Source: CAZHFA01 sp964534945 (lineage in GTDB: Bacteria; Bdellovibrionota_C; UBA2361; CAKMMH01). Taken from it: 6,005 nt of DNA. The notes under the pieces are model-generated. The model did not search any database, was not told the origin of the DNA, and was given only the letters and a program-made list of their open reading frames with translations. The translations under genes and the position numbers were made by a program. The stretch's first letter is position 1. Each line of letters begins with the position of its first letter. The stretch lies in contig CAZHSB010000072.1 of assembly GCA_964534945.1 (NCBI GenBank), positions 1-6,005 of the forward strand. Direction: 5' to 3'. Below, one piece after another: positions 5,813 through 6,005 of the stretch.

Positions 5813-6005
5813 GACATCCACACCTTTTAGGTTTTAAATTTATATATCTTTAGAGATTTTTTGTTTAAGCTTCATTCAAATCTTATCTTTAAACTATTAT
5901 TTTTTTAAATTTTCTGTGTTTGATTCATAAATTTTTAGAACTTCTTTGTCTTAGACCTTAAAATCTATAAACGGAGTGTAACTTTTAAATTGATTTTTTG
6001 TGATT
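5813..6005. other. A+T-rich tract after the primase break, no supported gene
   Basis: Very A+T-rich and rich in stops on the + strand. On the minus strand a frame is open from the right edge to TAA at 5953-5951 (ending SYTPFIDFKV). After that stop the same frame runs DKEVLKIYESNTENLKK to another stop. This could be the 3' end of a leftward gene entering from beyond the window, but it is too short to name. Confidence 0.3.

Noticed and set aside
1..6005. Apparent lack of GTGCAC sites as restriction avoidance
   Set aside because: I noticed none on reading, but in about 6 kb of A+T-rich DNA fewer than one would be expected, so absence carries no information.

Overview
The window is A+T-rich (low-GC) DNA with strong AGGAGG-type ribosome binding sites, TAA/TAG stops and AT-rich intergenic tracts. 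This suggests a Firmicute, most likely a gut-type Clostridia (Lachnospiraceae/Oscillospiraceae-like). That placement is inferred from style and gene content, not from a marker gene.

Layout, left to right. Positions 1-103 hold a short non-coding stretch ending in a 23-bp tandem repeat. It abuts the 3' part of an IS4/IS1634-type transposase (103-537, + strand), whose 5' part is gone. This IS remnant runs into the 3' side of a leftward cluster. The cluster, in its own direction of transcription from right to left, is: a small XRE/Cro-type HTH regulator (5138-4932); an ApaLI-like type II restriction endonuclease (4939-4274, real start probably 4903); a beta-class DNA amino-methyltransferase (4272-3076); a small, very acidic 47-codon ORF (3025-2882); an OLD-family ATPase/TOPRIM nuclease of the GajA type (2871-1306); and a UvrD/PcrA-like helicase of the GajB type (1321-584). 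The helicase stops at 245 aa, just after motif IV. The first three genes form a type II restriction-modification system with its own regulator. The last two form a Gabija anti-phage locus whose second subunit has lost its C-terminal half at the IS junction.

Right of the regulator promoter lies about 480 bp without a convincing gene. It contains a rightward intrinsic terminator and a pair of diverged direct repeats about 211 bp apart. A stub of a phage/ICE-type replication primase follows (5678-5812, + strand). It has a strong RBS but is cut after 44 codons. The last about 190 bp are very A+T-rich with no supported gene.

Taken together, this looks like a defence cassette (R-M plus Gabija) sitting in a decayed mobile element: a primase stub with a possible origin on one side, IS debris on the other. 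R-M genes and gajA are tightly spaced and co-directional, so one leftward transcript controlled by the HTH protein is plausible. The R-M half looks intact. The Gabija half looks broken at gajB, although GajA itself appears complete. The points most worth following are the ApaLI-like nuclease paired with an amino-methyltransferase, the truncated GajB beside an intact GajA, and the acidic small ORF whose stop codon lies inside the gajA ribosome binding site.
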